A stretch of DNA of 64,000 bases. Origin: Aquabacterium sp. J223. GTDB lineage: Bacteria; Pseudomonadota; Gammaproteobacteria; Burkholderiales; Burkholderiaceae_C. This document shows positions 48,795 through 58,507 of the stretch, piece by piece. Below the pieces are notes generated by a model. The model made no database searches, was not told the DNA's origin, and saw nothing but the letters and a program-made list of their open reading frames with translations. The DNA lies in the NCBI RefSeq assembly GCF_024666615.1, contig NZ_CP088297.1, positions 2,232,001 through 2,296,000 on the forward strand. Direction: 5' to 3'. The translations under genes were made by a program, and so were the position numbers. Numbering within the stretch: position 1 is the first letter of the stretch; the number at the start of each line of letters is the position of its first letter.

Positions 48795-51032
48795 TCAGCC
48801 CGCGGCGCTCAGCTTCGGCACGTGCACCCGGCAGACGATGCCGCGGGCGGGCCGTTCCTCCCAGCGCACCTGGCCGCCGAGCAGGCGGGCGCGCTTGCGC
48901 ACGCCGCCCAGGCCGAGCCCATGGGCCCAGGCCTGCGGGTCGCGGCCGATGCCGTCGTCGGCGACGGTGACCGTCAGCGCGTCCTGCTGGTAGACCACCT
49001 CCACCAGCACCTGGCTGGCACGGGCGTGGCTGAGCACGTTGGTCAGCAGCTCGCGCAGCAGGCGGGTCAGCGCGGACCACTGCACCACCGTCAGCTGCAC
49101 CTCGCGGTCGGCCTGGAAGCGCCAGTGCAGCTCGCAGCGCGCGGCGGACAGGCGCACCAGCGCATCGGCCTTCCAGTCGGCGGCCGCCTCGTGCAGGCCG
49201 TGGCCCTCGGCGGCCAGGCCGCGGGTCAGCGTCTTCAGGTCCTGCAGGGTGTGGCGCAGGTAGTCCTCGACCTCCGGCGTCGGCGCCTTGTACATCAGGG
49301 TCAGCAGGCGGGCGCCGATGTCGTCGTGCAGGTCCTGCGCGATGCGGATGCGCTCCTCGCGCCGGCCCTGCTCGACCGCGCGGTCGTGGGCCACCGCCTG
49401 GCGCAGCTGGTCGACGACGCGGTCGGCCAGGCGGGCTTCCTCCAGCGTGAAGAGCCGACGGCCGTGGCGGGCGAAGCGCAGCAGCAGCGCGCCCTGGTGG
49501 GCGAAGGGGGCGTCGGGCTGCAGGTCGGGCAGCGGCACCAGCAGGGCCGAGCCGTCGTCGAGCACGGTGCTGCGCGCCGGCGCCTCGGCCCGGCGCTCCC
49601 ATTCCAGCGGCTCGAACAGTTCGCGCAGCAGCCGGGTGCACAGCTCCGTGGCCAGTTGCGGCTGCGCCTCCACCCGGCGCGCGACGCGGTAGAGCTGGTC
49701 GAACACCCGCTCGGCGGTGGGCAGGTGCTGGCCCAGCAGGTGGCTGACCAGCCAGCGCCGGGCGCCGGCGTACAGGCCGAGCGAGGCGAACACCGCCACC
49801 GTCAGCGAGGTCAGCGGGGTGGCCGAGAACAGGGTGATGAACAGCAGGTCGAGCGAAGTGGCGATGGTGCTGATGCCGGCCAGCAGCGCGAACTCGCGCA
49901 GCAGCCGCTGCGAACGCAGCAGGAAGGGCACGAGCAGCAGCAGCGAGGCGAAGAACACGAACCACAGCGCGGTGCCGACCGCGCCGATGGTGTGGCGCAG
50001 CCCGGACGGCGCCTCGGCGCTGGCGATCACCGCCACGACGAGCAGCAGCAGCGTGGCCAGCAGCACCAGGCCGAGCCGGCTCAACACCAGCGCGATCGGG
50101 TGCGGCCGCCGCCGGTACGATCGCCCGAGCAGCACCAGCGAGGCGGCGCCGAAGGCGATGGCCACCACCTCGGCAACGGGCCAGGCCTGCAGCGTCCAGC
50201 GCAGCACCGCCAGCGACAGCAGGGCCACCAGCGACCAGGTGACCAGCGCCAGCCGGCCGGCGCTGGCCAGCCGCACCGGGTGCAGGCTGGCGCCGGTGAG
50301 GCCCGCGGCCGTCGTCGCCAGGTCCAGCGTCCCGTTCAGCGGCACGGCGAGCGTCGGTGGCAGCGCCGGCCGCCCCAGGCCGGGCAGCGATTCGATGGCG
50401 ATGAGCAGCAGGTTGCCGCCCACGCAGGCGGCCATGACCGCGTACATCCAGTGGCCCGGCGCCGGCATCGCCATCGGCACCGTGAGCCCCGCCAGCAGCA
50501 CCAGCAGCGCCAGGGCGGAGAGCAGCCAGTACAGCGAGCCCAGCCCGGCGAAGCCACGCGGCTGCGGCGCCACCGTGACCGTGCCGCCGCTCAGCAGCAG
50601 CGTCACCTGGGGCGAGGCGAAGGCGCGGTCGAGCAGCGCCTGCTGCTCGGTCTGGCGCCGGCGCTCGTCGGCGCCGATCAGCCAGCGCGACGAGGTGAGC
50701 AGCAGCAGCGGCTCTGCGGCCCGATGGGCGATGCCGTCGTGCAGCGACAGCAGCGTGTCGCCGACATGGGGCTGCAGCGCCGGCAGCGGGCTGGCGACCA
50801 GCTCGATCTGTCCGCTGCTCTTGGTGCGCCAGGCGGCGTCCAGGCGTGGCAGGCCAGCCAGCCAGTGGGTCAGCAGGAAGAGGCCCAGGCAGGCCAGCAG
50901 CGCGGCCGCCAGCAGGCCCTGCAGCCGCCGGCCGACGGCACGCGGCGGAACGGGCTGGAGCGAGGCGCGGCCGGCGGACGGGGCGCCGTCGTCGCCGAGC
51001 GCGTCGGCCGTCGATGGGAAGGCACTGCTCAT
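48795..51032 (-). CDS. Membrane sensor histidine kinase, NarL-partner type
   Basis: This is a 745-residue kinase. An N-terminal helix (about 38-57) and an extracytoplasmic segment are followed by a run of about seven membrane helices (165-425), then a GAF-like region and a HisKA_3 dimerisation domain with RIAQDLHDDIGARLL (phospho-accepting His569). The ATPase domain has LLTNVLSHARASQ (N-box) and VADDGIGRDP. It pairs with the response regulator 43 bases upstream on the same strand. The signal is unknown. Five-or-more-helix input modules like this often sense membrane state or small molecules. Confidence 0.92.
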   Translation of the reverse strand: MSSAFPSTADALGDDGAPSAGRASLQPVPPRAVGRRLQGLLAAALLACLGLFLLTHWLAGLPRLDAAWRTKSSGQIELVASPLPALQPHVGDTLLSLHDGIAHRAAEPLLLLTSSRWLIGADERRRQTEQQALLDRAFASPQVTLLLSGGTVTVAPQPRGFAGLGSLYWLLSALALLVLLAGLTVPMAMPAPGHWMYAVMAACVGGNLLLIAIESLPGLGRPALPPTLAVPLNGTLDLATTAAGLTGASLHPVRLASAGRLALVTWSLVALLSLAVLRWTLQAWPVAEVVAIAFGAASLVLLGRSYRRRPHPIALVLSRLGLVLLATLLLLVVAVIASAEAPSGLRHTIGAVGTALWFVFFASLLLLVPFLLRSQRLLREFALLAGISTIATSLDLLFITLFSATPLTSLTVAVFASLGLYAGARRWLVSHLLGQHLPTAERVFDQLYRVARRVEAQPQLATELCTRLLRELFEPLEWERRAEAPARSTVLDDGSALLVPLPDLQPDAPFAHQGALLLRFARHGRRLFTLEEARLADRVVDQLRQAVAHDRAVEQGRREERIRIAQDLHDDIGARLLTLMYKAPTPEVEDYLRHTLQDLKTLTRGLAAEGHGLHEAAADWKADALVRLSAARCELHWRFQADREVQLTVVQWSALTRLLRELLTNVLSHARASQVLVEVVYQQDALTVTVADDGIGRDPQAWAHGLGLGGVRKRARLLGGQVRWEERPARGIVCRVHVPKLSAAG

Positions 51033-51075
51033 GGCCGGGCGGGAGGGCCTGGATCGGCGCCGCCCGGCAGGCCCG

Positions 51076-51801
51076 TCAGACCAGGCCCTGCTTGCTCGCC
51101 AGCACCGCGGCCTCGGCGCGGCTGGAGACGTTGAGCTTCTTGTAGATGGACTTGATGTGGTCGTTCACGGTGAACCACTTGATGCCCATCAGCGCCGCGA
51201 TCTCCTTGATCGTGAAGCCCTTGCTGAGGTAGGTCAGCACCTCGTTCTCGCGCGGCGTCAGGCGCTCGTGGTCGAGCGGCTTCTCCAGGGCCACCGGGCG
51301 GCTGCTGGAAAAGCCGGTGATCGGCATGAAGCCCGAGTCCTGGCCCCCCTCGCTGCCGCGGAAGTGGCCGAGCAGCCGGCGTGCGATGGCCGGCGACAGC
51401 GGCGGCTGGCCGCGCACGATCTTCTGCAGCTCCTCGACCAGCACCTCGTAGCGGTCTTCCTTGAGCAGGTAGCCGTCGGCGCCGCGCTGCAAGGCCGGGA
51501 AGAGGTGGTCGTCGTCCGAGTACAGGGTGGTGACGATCTTCAGCGCCGGGTACTGGGCCAGGTCGGACAGCAGCTCCATGCCGTTGCCGTCGGGCAGTTC
51601 GAGGTCGACGAGGATGAGCTTGAACGGCTCGGCCCCGGCGTTGCCGCGACGGCCGCCGGCCTGGTCGACCTGGCGGCGGGCGCTTTCCAGGTCACCGGCC
51701 TCGGTGATGGCGATGGCGTCGCTGAAGCTCTCGCGCACCACGCGGCAGAGGAAACTGCGCGCCACCGGGTTGTCTTCGAGGATCAGCACCTTCACGGCCA
51801 T
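51076..51801 (-). CDS. NarL/FixJ-family response regulator
   Basis: This is a 241-residue regulator. The receiver domain has the acidic pair in LILEDN, phospho-Asp66 in LILVDLELPDGNGMELL and Lys in GYLLKEDRYEVLV. The C-terminal LuxR helix-turn-helix begins LTPRENEVLTYLSKGFTIKE and includes VNDHIKSIYKKLNVSSRAEA. The gene is first in the two-gene operon with the histidine kinase. About 120 bases separate it from the quinone oxidoreductase stop on the same strand, so a separate promoter is likely. Confidence 0.94.
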   Translation of the reverse strand: MAVKVLILEDNPVARSFLCRVVRESFSDAIAITEAGDLESARRQVDQAGGRRGNAGAEPFKLILVDLELPDGNGMELLSDLAQYPALKIVTTLYSDDDHLFPALQRGADGYLLKEDRYEVLVEELQKIVRGQPPLSPAIARRLLGHFRGSEGGQDSGFMPITGFSSSRPVALEKPLDHERLTPRENEVLTYLSKGFTIKEIAALMGIKWFTVNDHIKSIYKKLNVSSRAEAAVLASKQGLV

Positions 51802-51921
51802 GACGGTTCCTCAGCGCTGCGGGTGGGCGGGTGGTGCGACACCGCGGAATGCTAGCGCAGGCCGGCGGGCCGGCCCCGCCTTTTGCATCCCCCAGACGGG
51901 GCGGCCGTCGGCAACGGAATG

Positions 51922-52899
51922 TCACTCGTTGACCAGCACCACCTTGCCGCGCACCTGGCGCGAACCCATGTGGGCGTAGGCGGCCGGCAGCTCGCGCATC
52001 GGCAGCCGGCGGTCGATCAGCGGCTGCACCTTGCCCTCGGCCTGCCAGCGCAGGAGGTCGGCGATCGACCGCGCGAAGGCCTTCGGCTCGCGCTGCGTGA
52101 AGCTGCCCCAGAACACGCCGAGGATGGCGGCGCCCTTGAGCAGCGGCAGGTTCAGCGGCAGGGAGGGGATGCCGCCGGCGGCGAAGCCAACCATCAGGTA
52201 GCGGCCGCGCCAGGCGATGGAGCGGAAGGCCGGCTCCGCGAGGTCGCCGCCCACCGCGTCGTACACGACATCGGGCCCGCGACCGTCGGTCAGCGCCTTC
52301 AGCGCCTCGCGCAGGTCCTCCCGGCCGTAGTTGATCGTGGCGTCGGCGCCGATCTCGCGGCAGAAGGCGCACTTCTCATCGGTGGAGGCACCGGCGATGA
52401 CCCTGGCCCCGGCGGCCTTGGCGATCTGCACCGCCGCGCTGCCGACGCCGCCTGCGGCACCGAGCACCAGCACCGTCTCGCCCGGCTGCAGCGCGCCGCG
52501 GTCCATCAGCGCATGGTGCGAGGTGCCGTAGGTGAAGGCGAACGCGGCCGCCTGGTCGAACGGCAGGTGGTCCGGCAGCGCCAGCACGCGGCGGGCGTCC
52601 GCGCAGGCCACCGTGGCGAAGCCGCCGGTGCTGCCCAGGGCGGCCACGCGGTCGCCCGGCTTCAGGTGGTGCACCTCGGCACCCACGTGGTCGACGATGC
52701 CCGAGTACTCCGCGCCGGGCACGAAGGGAAGCGGCGGCTTGACCTGGTACTTGTTCTGCACGATCAGCAGGTCGGGGAAGTTGAGGCTGGCCGCCTGCAC
52801 GCGGATGCGCACCTCGCCCGGGCCCGGCTCTGGGTCGGGCAGGTCGGTCCAGCGCAGCGATTCGACACCGGTGGGGTCCTCGCACAACCAGGCCTGCAT
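51922..52899 (-). CDS. NADPH:quinone oxidoreductase / zinc-type alcohol dehydrogenase-like protein (MDR)
   Basis: This is a 325-residue zinc-free medium-chain dehydrogenase/reductase. VPGAEYSGIVDHVGAEVHHL is the N-terminal catalytic domain, and VLVLGAAGGVGSAAVQIAKA binds NADPH. The absence of the Cys/His zinc ligands fits quinone or enone reductases. AAGGAGAC ahead of ATG 52899 fixes the start and rules out a 17-residue longer form. The gene is divergent from surE, with about 130 bases between. Confidence 0.93.
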   Translation of the reverse strand: MQAWLCEDPTGVESLRWTDLPDPEPGPGEVRIRVQAASLNFPDLLIVQNKYQVKPPLPFVPGAEYSGIVDHVGAEVHHLKPGDRVAALGSTGGFATVACADARRVLALPDHLPFDQAAAFAFTYGTSHHALMDRGALQPGETVLVLGAAGGVGSAAVQIAKAAGARVIAGASTDEKCAFCREIGADATINYGREDLREALKALTDGRGPDVVYDAVGGDLAEPAFRSIAWRGRYLMVGFAAGGIPSLPLNLPLLKGAAILGVFWGSFTQREPKAFARSIADLLRWQAEGKVQPLIDRRLPMRELPAAYAHMGSRQVRGKVVLVNE

Positions 52900-53015
52900 G
52901 CTTGTCTCCTTGCGGTTCTGTGTGGGTGGAACGGGTCTGCGAACGATCATAGGTCGCCGACCGGTGGCGGCTCTGTCGCCGTCGGGACGCAGGAAGTGCG
53001 GCAGACCGGTCTGCC

Positions 53016-53021
53016 TACAAT
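53016..53021 (+). promoter_or_regulatory. -10-like box (TACAAT) immediately upstream of surE
   Basis: TACAAT ends only six bases before the surE ATG. If used, transcription would begin at or next to the start codon, giving a leaderless or nearly leaderless message. No clear -35 box is seen, and no ribosome binding site lies between the box and the ATG. Confidence 0.35.
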
Positions 53022-53027
53022 TCGCCG

Positions 53028-53780
53028 ATGCGCATCCTCATCGCCAACGACGACGGCTACCTGGCCCCGGGACTGGCGACGCTGGCGCAGGCGATGGAGG
53101 GCCTCGGCGAGCTCGAGGTCATCGCGCCGGAGCAGAACGCCAGCGGCACCTCCAACTCGCTGACGCTGCACCGGCCGCTGTCGGTGTGGCGTTCGGCCAG
53201 CGGCTTCCGATACGTGAACGGCACGCCGTCGGACTGCGTGCACCTGGCCCTGACCGGGCTGCTGCCGTGGCGGCCGGACCTGGTGGTCTCGGGCATCAAC
53301 AACGGCCAGAACATGGGCGACGACACGCTGTACTCGGGCACCGTCGCCGCGGCGATGGAGGGCTTCCTGTTCGGCATCCCGGCGGTGGCCTTCTCGCAGG
53401 TCGAGCGCGGCTGGGGCGAAGTGGGGGCGGCCGGCCGCACCGCCCGCGACATCGTGCGCGGCCTGATCGAGCAGGGGCTGCCGGCGGCGCCCTTCCTGCT
53501 CAACGTCAACATCCCCAACCGGCCGGATGCGCACCTGTTGCCCCGGGTGGTGACCCGGCTCGGCCGCCGCCATGCCAGTGAGCCGGTGATCCAGCAGACC
53601 AACCCGCGCGGCGACCCGATCTACTGGATCGGCGCCGCCGGCGACGCGCGCGAGGCCGGCGAGGGCACCGACTTCCACGCCACCGCCAGCGGTTGTGTGT
53701 CGATCACCCCGCTGCAGGTGGACCTGACCGACCACGCCAGGCTCGCCGACTGGCGGCGCCGGCTCCAGGGCACGGCTTGA
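53028..53780 (+). CDS. surE: 5'/3'-nucleotidase SurE
   Basis: SurE (250 residues) dephosphorylates nucleoside monophosphates in stationary phase. It begins [20 protein letters not shown], where Asp8 and Asp9 bind metal, and continues with [30 protein letters not shown] and [20 protein letters not shown], all conserved. It heads the group surE-pcm-nlpD-rlmD found in many betaproteobacteria. No ribosome binding site precedes the ATG, but a -10-like box does. Confidence 0.97.
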   Translation: MRILIANDDGYLAPGLATLAQAMEGLGELEVIAPEQNASGTSNSLTLHRPLSVWRSASGFRYVNGTPSDCVHLALTGLLPWRPDLVVSGINNGQNMGDDTLYSGTVAAAMEGFLFGIPAVAFSQVERGWGEVGAAGRTARDIVRGLIEQGLPAAPFLLNVNIPNRPDAHLLPRVVTRLGRRHASEPVIQQTNPRGDPIYWIGAAGDAREAGEGTDFHATASGCVSITPLQVDLTDHARLADWRRRLQGTA

Positions 53781-53856
53781 GCGCGTCCGCCCGGCCGCTT
53801 CGAAGGGCGTGCTGCGCCCCGCCTGGCGGGGCAGCGCGGGGCGACGGGGTGCGAGA

Positions 53857-54672
53857 GTGACCGACGACAGCCGCCGCCCGCCGAAGTTTCCGCTCGCGCT
53901 CGACCGCGTGGCCCGCGGCTCGGCTCGGCCTGCGGACCGCACGCTGAGGCCGCAGCGGCTGGTGCAGTCGGCCGTCACCGACGCCCAGCGGCTGCGGCCG
54001 CCCACCGGCCATGGCCTGGACAGCGATGCGGTGCGCCGGCGCATGGTCGAGCGCCTGCGCACCGACGGCCTGACCAGCGAACCGGTGCTCGCCGCGTTGG
54101 CCCGGGTGCCGCGCCACTGCTTCGTCGACAGCGGGCTGGTCGCCCAGGCCTACGAGGACACCAGCCTGCCGATCGGGCTCGGCCAGACCATCTCCAAGCC
54201 GTCGGTGGTCGGCCGCATGCTGGCGCTGCTGCAGCAGCGCGCCGAGGCGGTGGGCCGGCGCGACCTGGGCCGGGTGCTGGAGATCGGCACCGGCTGCGGT
54301 TACCAGGCCGCGCTGCTGGGCGAACTCGGCCGCAGCGTGGTGAGCATCGAGCGGCTGCAGGCCCTGCACGAACTGGCGCGCGAACGGCTGGCGCCGCTGC
54401 GCCGCCACAACCTGCGGCTGGTCTACGGCGACGGGCGGCTCGGCCACGCGCCTCAGGCCCCGTACGACAGCATCATCGCCGCCGCCGGCGGCGAGGACCT
54501 GCCGCCGGCCTGGCTGGACCAGTTGGCCGTCGGCGGCCGCCTGGTGGCGCCGATGGCCGGCGGCCCACGCGGCGGCCAGGTGCTGCTGGTGGTCGACCGC
54601 GACGAGCAGGGCCTGCGCGAGCAGCGCCACGAGGCGGTGCATTTCGTCCCTCTAAAATCCGGTACCGATTGA
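53857..54672 (+). CDS. pcm: Protein-L-isoaspartate O-methyltransferase
   Basis: This is a 271-residue repair methyltransferase acting on isoaspartyl residues. TSLPIGLGQTISKPSVVGRM and VLEIGTGCGYQAALLGELG (SAM loop) are diagnostic, as is VPRHCFVDSGLVAQAYED. The first 60 residues are a basic extension common in Burkholderiales. I prefer the GTG at 53857; a GTG at 53809 would add 16 residues. The end of the gene contains the TAAAAT that may serve as the -10 box of nlpD. Confidence 0.93.
   Translation: MTDDSRRPPKFPLALDRVARGSARPADRTLRPQRLVQSAVTDAQRLRPPTGHGLDSDAVRRRMVERLRTDGLTSEPVLAALARVPRHCFVDSGLVAQAYEDTSLPIGLGQTISKPSVVGRMLALLQQRAEAVGRRDLGRVLEIGTGCGYQAALLGELGRSVVSIERLQALHELARERLAPLRRHNLRLVYGDGRLGHAPQAPYDSIIAAAGGEDLPPAWLDQLAVGGRLVAPMAGGPRGGQVLLVVDRDEQGLREQRHEAVHFVPLKSGTD
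54653..54658 (+). promoter_or_regulatory. -10-like box (TAAAAT) for nlpD inside the end of pcm
   Basis: TAAAAT lies 38 bases upstream of the nlpD ATG, in the last codons of pcm. Promoters inside the pcm-nlpD junction are well known in gammaproteobacteria, where they drive nlpD and rpoS. Here it could drive nlpD and rlmD. No clear -35 box is seen. Confidence 0.4.
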
Positions 54673-54696
54673 AGCGCGCATGCGCAGGGAGCGTGG

Positions 54697-55716
54697 ATGA
54701 GTTCGAGGGTGCCGGGACCGGGTTCCGGCCTGCGGCGCTGGCTGTCGGCCGGCGCCATCGTGGCCGTGCTGGCGGGCTGTGCATCGCCACGCCATCGTGC
54801 GCCGGTGGAGGACCGGCCGGTGTCGGCGCCCAGGCCGGCCGCCACGTCACCGGTCGCCGCGGCGCCTGTCACGACGCCCTTGCCGGCGACGCCCGCCCCG
54901 GGCACCGACCCCGCCAAGCCGCCGCCGCCCGGCATCGAGAACCTGGGCAAGCCCGGGCACTACCAGGTCCGCCAGGGCGACACCCTGATCCGCATCGCGC
55001 TGGAGAACGGCCAGGGCTGGCGTGACATCGCCCGCTGGAACAACCTCGACAACCCGAACCTGATCGAGGTGGGCCAGGTGCTGCGCGTGGTGCCACCGGG
55101 CGTGGACCCGACCCAGCCGATCACCCGCCCGGTCACCGTGGCCCGGGTGGAGCCGCGGCCGCTGGGCGCCTCGGCGCCGCTGCCGGCGGCGCCGCCGGCC
55201 GCCGGGGGTGCCAGCGCGGCCGCTGCATCGGCCCCTGGCGCAGCCCCGTCGGCGCCGGCCACCCCGCCGGTGGCCACCACCCCGTCGCCGTCGTCGGCCC
55301 CCGCACCGGCGCCGGCGCCGATGGTGGCCGCGCCGGCGCGCGACGAGGACGAGCCGCAGTGGATCTGGCCGGCCAACGGACCGGTGGCCAGCAGCTTCGA
55401 CGAAGCGCGCACCAAGGGCGTGGGCATCGCCGGCAAGGCGGGCGACCCGGTGGTCGCGGCCGCCGACGGGCGGGTCATCTACGCCGGTTCCGGCCTGCGC
55501 GGCTACGGCAACCTGGTGATCGTCAAGCACAACGCCAGCTACCTGACCGCGTACGCCCACAACCAGACGCTGCTGGTCAAGGAAGACCAGCCGGTCCGCC
55601 GCGGGCAGAAGATCGCCGAGATGGGGTCCAGCGACGCGGAGAAGGTGCAACTGCACTTCGAGATCCGCCGCCAGGGCCGGCCGGTGGACCCGGTCCGCCT
55701 GCTGCCGCCGCGCTGA
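54697..55716 (+). CDS. nlpD: NlpD-like lipoprotein, LysM plus degenerate LytM
   Basis: This 339-residue precursor has the lipobox in [12 protein letters not shown], a LysM domain ([20 protein letters not shown], about 88-130), a long Ala/Pro-rich linker and a C-terminal M23/LytM domain. In that domain the usual first metal-binding HxxxD is missing ([13 protein letters not shown]), so it should not cut peptidoglycan but activate the amidase AmiC at the septum, as NlpD does. The stop is followed one base later by the GTG of rlmD, so the rpoS gene often found here is absent. Confidence 0.93.
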   Translation: MSSRVPGPGSGLRRWLSAGAIVAVLAGCASPRHRAPVEDRPVSAPRPAATSPVAAAPVTTPLPATPAPGTDPAKPPPPGIENLGKPGHYQVRQGDTLIRIALENGQGWRDIARWNNLDNPNLIEVGQVLRVVPPGVDPTQPITRPVTVARVEPRPLGASAPLPAAPPAAGGASAAAASAPGAAPSAPATPPVATTPSPSSAPAPAPAPMVAAPARDEDEPQWIWPANGPVASSFDEARTKGVGIAGKAGDPVVAAADGRVIYAGSGLRGYGNLVIVKHNASYLTAYAHNQTLLVKEDQPVRRGQKIAEMGSSDAEKVQLHFEIRRQGRPVDPVRLLPPR

Positions 55717-55717
55717 C

Positions 55718-57085
55718 GTGACCGGCGCCGGCGAGTGGCTGGAGGTCGAGTCCCTCGACCTCGACGGGCAGGGCGTTGCCCGCAATGCCGAAGGCAAGGT
55801 CGTCTTCATCGACGGTGCACTGCCGACCGAGCGGGTGCAGGTGCAGGTGCACCGCCGCAAGAACCAGTGGGAACAGGCCAGCCTGACGTCGCTGGGCCGC
55901 GAGAGCGCGCAGCGGGTGCGCCCGCGCTGCCCGCACTTCGGCCTGCACGACGGCGCCTGCGGCGGCTGCAAGGTGCAGCACCTGGACGCCGCGGCGCAGG
56001 TGGCGGTCAAGCAACGCGCGCTGGAGGACAGCCTGTGGCACCTGGGCAAGGTCCGGCCCGAGCGGCTGCTGCGGCCGATCGAGGGCCCGGCCTGGGGCTA
56101 CCGGCAGCGCGCCCGCTTTTCGGTGCGCCACGTGGTCAAGAAGGGCACCGTGCTGGTCGGCTTCCACGAGCGCAAGTCCCGCTACGTGGCCGACATTCGC
56201 GAGTGCCATGTCGTGCCGCCCGCGGTGAGCGCGCTGCTGCTGCCGCTGCGCGACCTGGTCGGCGGCATGGACCAGCGCGACCGCCTGCCGCAGATCGAGC
56301 TGGCCATGGGCGACGCGACGCTGGCGCTGGTGCTGCGCCACCTGGAGCCGCTGTCCGCCGCCGACCTGGAACGGCTGCGCGACTTCGGGCGACGGCACGG
56401 CTTCCAGTGGTGGCTGCAGCCCAAGGGGCCGGACACGGTGCACCGGCTGGACGAAGACGACGGCACCGCGCCGCTGGCCTACGCGCTGCCGGAATTCGGC
56501 GTGACCATGCCCTTCCGGCCCACCGACTTCACCCAGGTCAATCCGCAGATCAACGCGGTGCTCGTGGCCCGGGCACTCGGCCTGCTCGACGCGCGGCCGG
56601 GCGAACGGGTGATCGACTGGTTCTGCGGGCTGGGCAACTTCACCCTGCCGATCGCCACCCGGGCCGGCGAGGTGCTGGGCATCGAGGGCAGCGAGACGCT
56701 GGTCGAGCGGGCCCGCGACAACGCGCGCCTCAACGGCCTGGCGGCCAGGACCGCCTTCGTCGCCCGCAACCTCTTCGAGATGACGCCGCAGCAGCTGTGC
56801 GCGGACGGCCGGGCCGACCGCTGGCTGGTCGACCCGCCGCGCGAGGGGGCCTTCGCCCTGGCCAAGGCGCTCGGCGAACTGGCCCAGACGCCCGGGCTGG
56901 CGGCCCCCGGCTGGGTGGCGCCCGGCCGCATCGTCTACGTCAGCTGCAACCCGGCGACGCTCGCCCGCGACGCCGGCCTGCTGGTGCACCAGGCGGGCTA
57001 CCGCTGCACCGCGGCCGGGGTGGTGAACATGTTCCCCCACACCGCGCACGTGGAGAGCATCGCGGTGTTCGACCGGCCGGGCTGA
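55718..57085 (+). CDS. rlmD: 23S rRNA (uracil-C5)-methyltransferase RlmD
   Basis: RlmD (455 residues) makes m5U1939 in 23S rRNA. It starts with GTG at 55718. A TRAM domain ([16 protein letters not shown]) is followed by the [4Fe-4S] cysteines C71, C81, C84 and C163 ([24 protein letters not shown]). The SAM domain has [14 protein letters not shown], and the catalytic Cys lies in [12 protein letters not shown]. It follows nlpD by one base and ends the surE group at a strong hairpin. Confidence 0.96.
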   Translation: MTGAGEWLEVESLDLDGQGVARNAEGKVVFIDGALPTERVQVQVHRRKNQWEQASLTSLGRESAQRVRPRCPHFGLHDGACGGCKVQHLDAAAQVAVKQRALEDSLWHLGKVRPERLLRPIEGPAWGYRQRARFSVRHVVKKGTVLVGFHERKSRYVADIRECHVVPPAVSALLLPLRDLVGGMDQRDRLPQIELAMGDATLALVLRHLEPLSAADLERLRDFGRRHGFQWWLQPKGPDTVHRLDEDDGTAPLAYALPEFGVTMPFRPTDFTQVNPQINAVLVARALGLLDARPGERVIDWFCGLGNFTLPIATRAGEVLGIEGSETLVERARDNARLNGLAARTAFVARNLFEMTPQQLCADGRADRWLVDPPREGAFALAKALGELAQTPGLAAPGWVAPGRIVYVSCNPATLARDAGLLVHQAGYRCTAAGVVNMFPHTAHVESIAVFDRPG

Positions 57086-57116
57086 CCCCCCACGCCGGCC
57101 GCGCAACGAAAAGAAG

Positions 57117-57138
57117 AAGGGCCCCTCGCGGGGCCCTT
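57117..57138. terminator. Bidirectional terminator between rlmD and the Bax-inhibitor gene
   Basis: AAGGGCCCC (57117-57125) pairs with GGGGCCCTT (57130-57138) around TCGC. On the minus strand it is followed by CTTCTTCTTTTCG, a T-rich tract that suits the gene at 57161-57859. On the plus strand the T tract is short, but it can serve rlmD too. Both genes converge on it. Confidence 0.75.
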
Positions 57139-57160
57139 CGTCGATGGCAACGTCGCGGCG

Positions 57161-57859
57161 TCAGTCGCGCTCGCCGCCGAAGATGCCCAGCAGGGCCAGC
57201 AACGACTGGAACACGTTGTAGATGTCCAGGTAGATCGCCAGCGTGGCGCTGATGTAGTTCGTCTCGCCGCCGTCGATCACGCGCTTGATGTCGTACAGCA
57301 TGAAGGCCGAGAAGATGGCGATGGCGACCACGGACAGCGTCATCATCAGCGCCGACGACTGCAGGAACACGTTCACGATGCCGGCGACCAGCAGCAGCAG
57401 CACGCCGACGAACAGGAACTTGCCCATGCCGCTCAGGTCGCGCTTGACCACCGTGGCGAGCGACGCCATGCCGAAGAACACCACCGCGGTGCCGCCGAAG
57501 GCGGTCATGATGAGCTGCGCGCCGTTGGAGAAGCCGAGGATGGTGGCCAGCAGCCGGGACAGCATCAGCCCCATGAAGAAGGTGAAGGCCAGCAGCATGA
57601 CCACGCCGGTGGACGAATGCTTGGTCTTCTCGACGGCGAACATCAGGCCGAAGGCGCCGACCAGGAACACCACCAGGCTCATGCCGGTGCCCATGGCGGC
57701 CATGATGCCGGTGCTGACGCCGATCCAGGCGCCCAGCACGGTGGGCACCAGCGACAGGGCGAGCAGCCAGTAGGTGTTGCGCAGCACCTTGTTGCGCTGA
57801 CTGGCCAGCGCGCCGCCCCCGGCATAGCCGGCGTATTGGGTCTGCAGACGGTCTTCCAT
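57161..57859 (-). CDS. Bax inhibitor-1/YccA family membrane protein
   Basis: This is a 232-residue protein with seven hydrophobic helices and a basic, Tyr- and Gly-containing N-terminus (MEDRLQTQYAGYAGG). The BI-1 family motifs are seen near the end in AIFSAFMLYDIKRVIDGG and TLAIYLDIYNVFQSLLALLG. YccA interacts with the FtsH protease in E. coli, and some members conduct calcium. GGAGGAC upstream gives a strong start at 57859. The C-terminus ends GIFGGERD, as in betaproteobacterial relatives. Confidence 0.95.
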   Translation of the reverse strand: MEDRLQTQYAGYAGGGALASQRNKVLRNTYWLLALSLVPTVLGAWIGVSTGIMAAMGTGMSLVVFLVGAFGLMFAVEKTKHSSTGVVMLLAFTFFMGLMLSRLLATILGFSNGAQLIMTAFGGTAVVFFGMASLATVVKRDLSGMGKFLFVGVLLLLVAGIVNVFLQSSALMMTLSVVAIAIFSAFMLYDIKRVIDGGETNYISATLAIYLDIYNVFQSLLALLGIFGGERD

Positions 57860-58022
57860 GTGTCCTCCGTACCTGAAATGGGTCATCCAGGGCCATAGAC
57901 CCCACCGGACGATTCTAGTTCCGCGACACGCCGCCTCCGGCCACGCGCAAACCCGGCGCCGGCGGGCCGCCTCCGCCGTCTTCATTACAGTGCGGCGTCT
58001 GCAACCTCCTGACCCAACGCTC

Positions 58023-58424
58023 ATGAACACCAAACCCGTGCTCGGCGCCGACGACGTGCGCCGCATCGCCCAGGCCGCCGAGGCGGAAGCGCTGGCCCAC
58101 CAGTGGCCGGTGACCATCGCGGTCGTGGACGACGGCGGTCACCTGCTGTGGCTGCAGCGCCTGGACGGCGCGCCGCCGATCTCGGCCCAGATCGCCCCCG
58201 CCAAGGCGCACACGGCCGCCCTCGGACGGCGGGAGTCGAAGGTCTACGAAGACGTGATCAACGGCGGGCGCACTTCGTTCCTCAGCGCCCCGGGCGTCGC
58301 CGGTCTGCTCGAAGGCGGCGTGCCCATCCTGGTCGAGGGCCAGTGCATCGGCGCGGTGGGCGTCAGCGGGGTGAAGTCGAACGAGGACGCGCAGATCGCC
58401 CGCGCCGGCATCGCGGCCCTGTAG
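58023..58424 (+). CDS. GlcG/HbpS-family heme-binding-like protein
   Basis: This is a 133-residue protein of PF03928. VTIAVVDDGGHLLWLQRLDG and the glycine-rich QCIGAVGVSGVKSNEDAQIA are typical. Some relatives (HbpS) bind haem, while others are encoded with glycolate oxidase; neither context is present here, so the role is open. The ATG at 58023 is the first in-frame codon near the conserved N-terminus. The gene is divergent from the Bax-inhibitor gene and upstream of the carA leader. Confidence 0.88.
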   Translation: MNTKPVLGADDVRRIAQAAEAEALAHQWPVTIAVVDDGGHLLWLQRLDGAPPISAQIAPAKAHTAALGRRESKVYEDVINGGRTSFLSAPGVAGLLEGGVPILVEGQCIGAVGVSGVKSNEDAQIARAGIAAL

Positions 58425-58507
58425 CTGCGGGCGCGGCGGTCGGCACGGGCGGCCCGGACGGCCGCCTAGGCGCCGCGGGGAGGGCCCCCGGGTGGTGCAC
58501 CGGCGGC

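Noticed and set aside
48822-51134. A 770-codon open frame on the plus strand opposite the histidine kinase
   Set aside because: It is antisense to a clear kinase gene. Its translation is His/Gln/Arg-rich without any domain, the usual shadow of GC-rich third positions.
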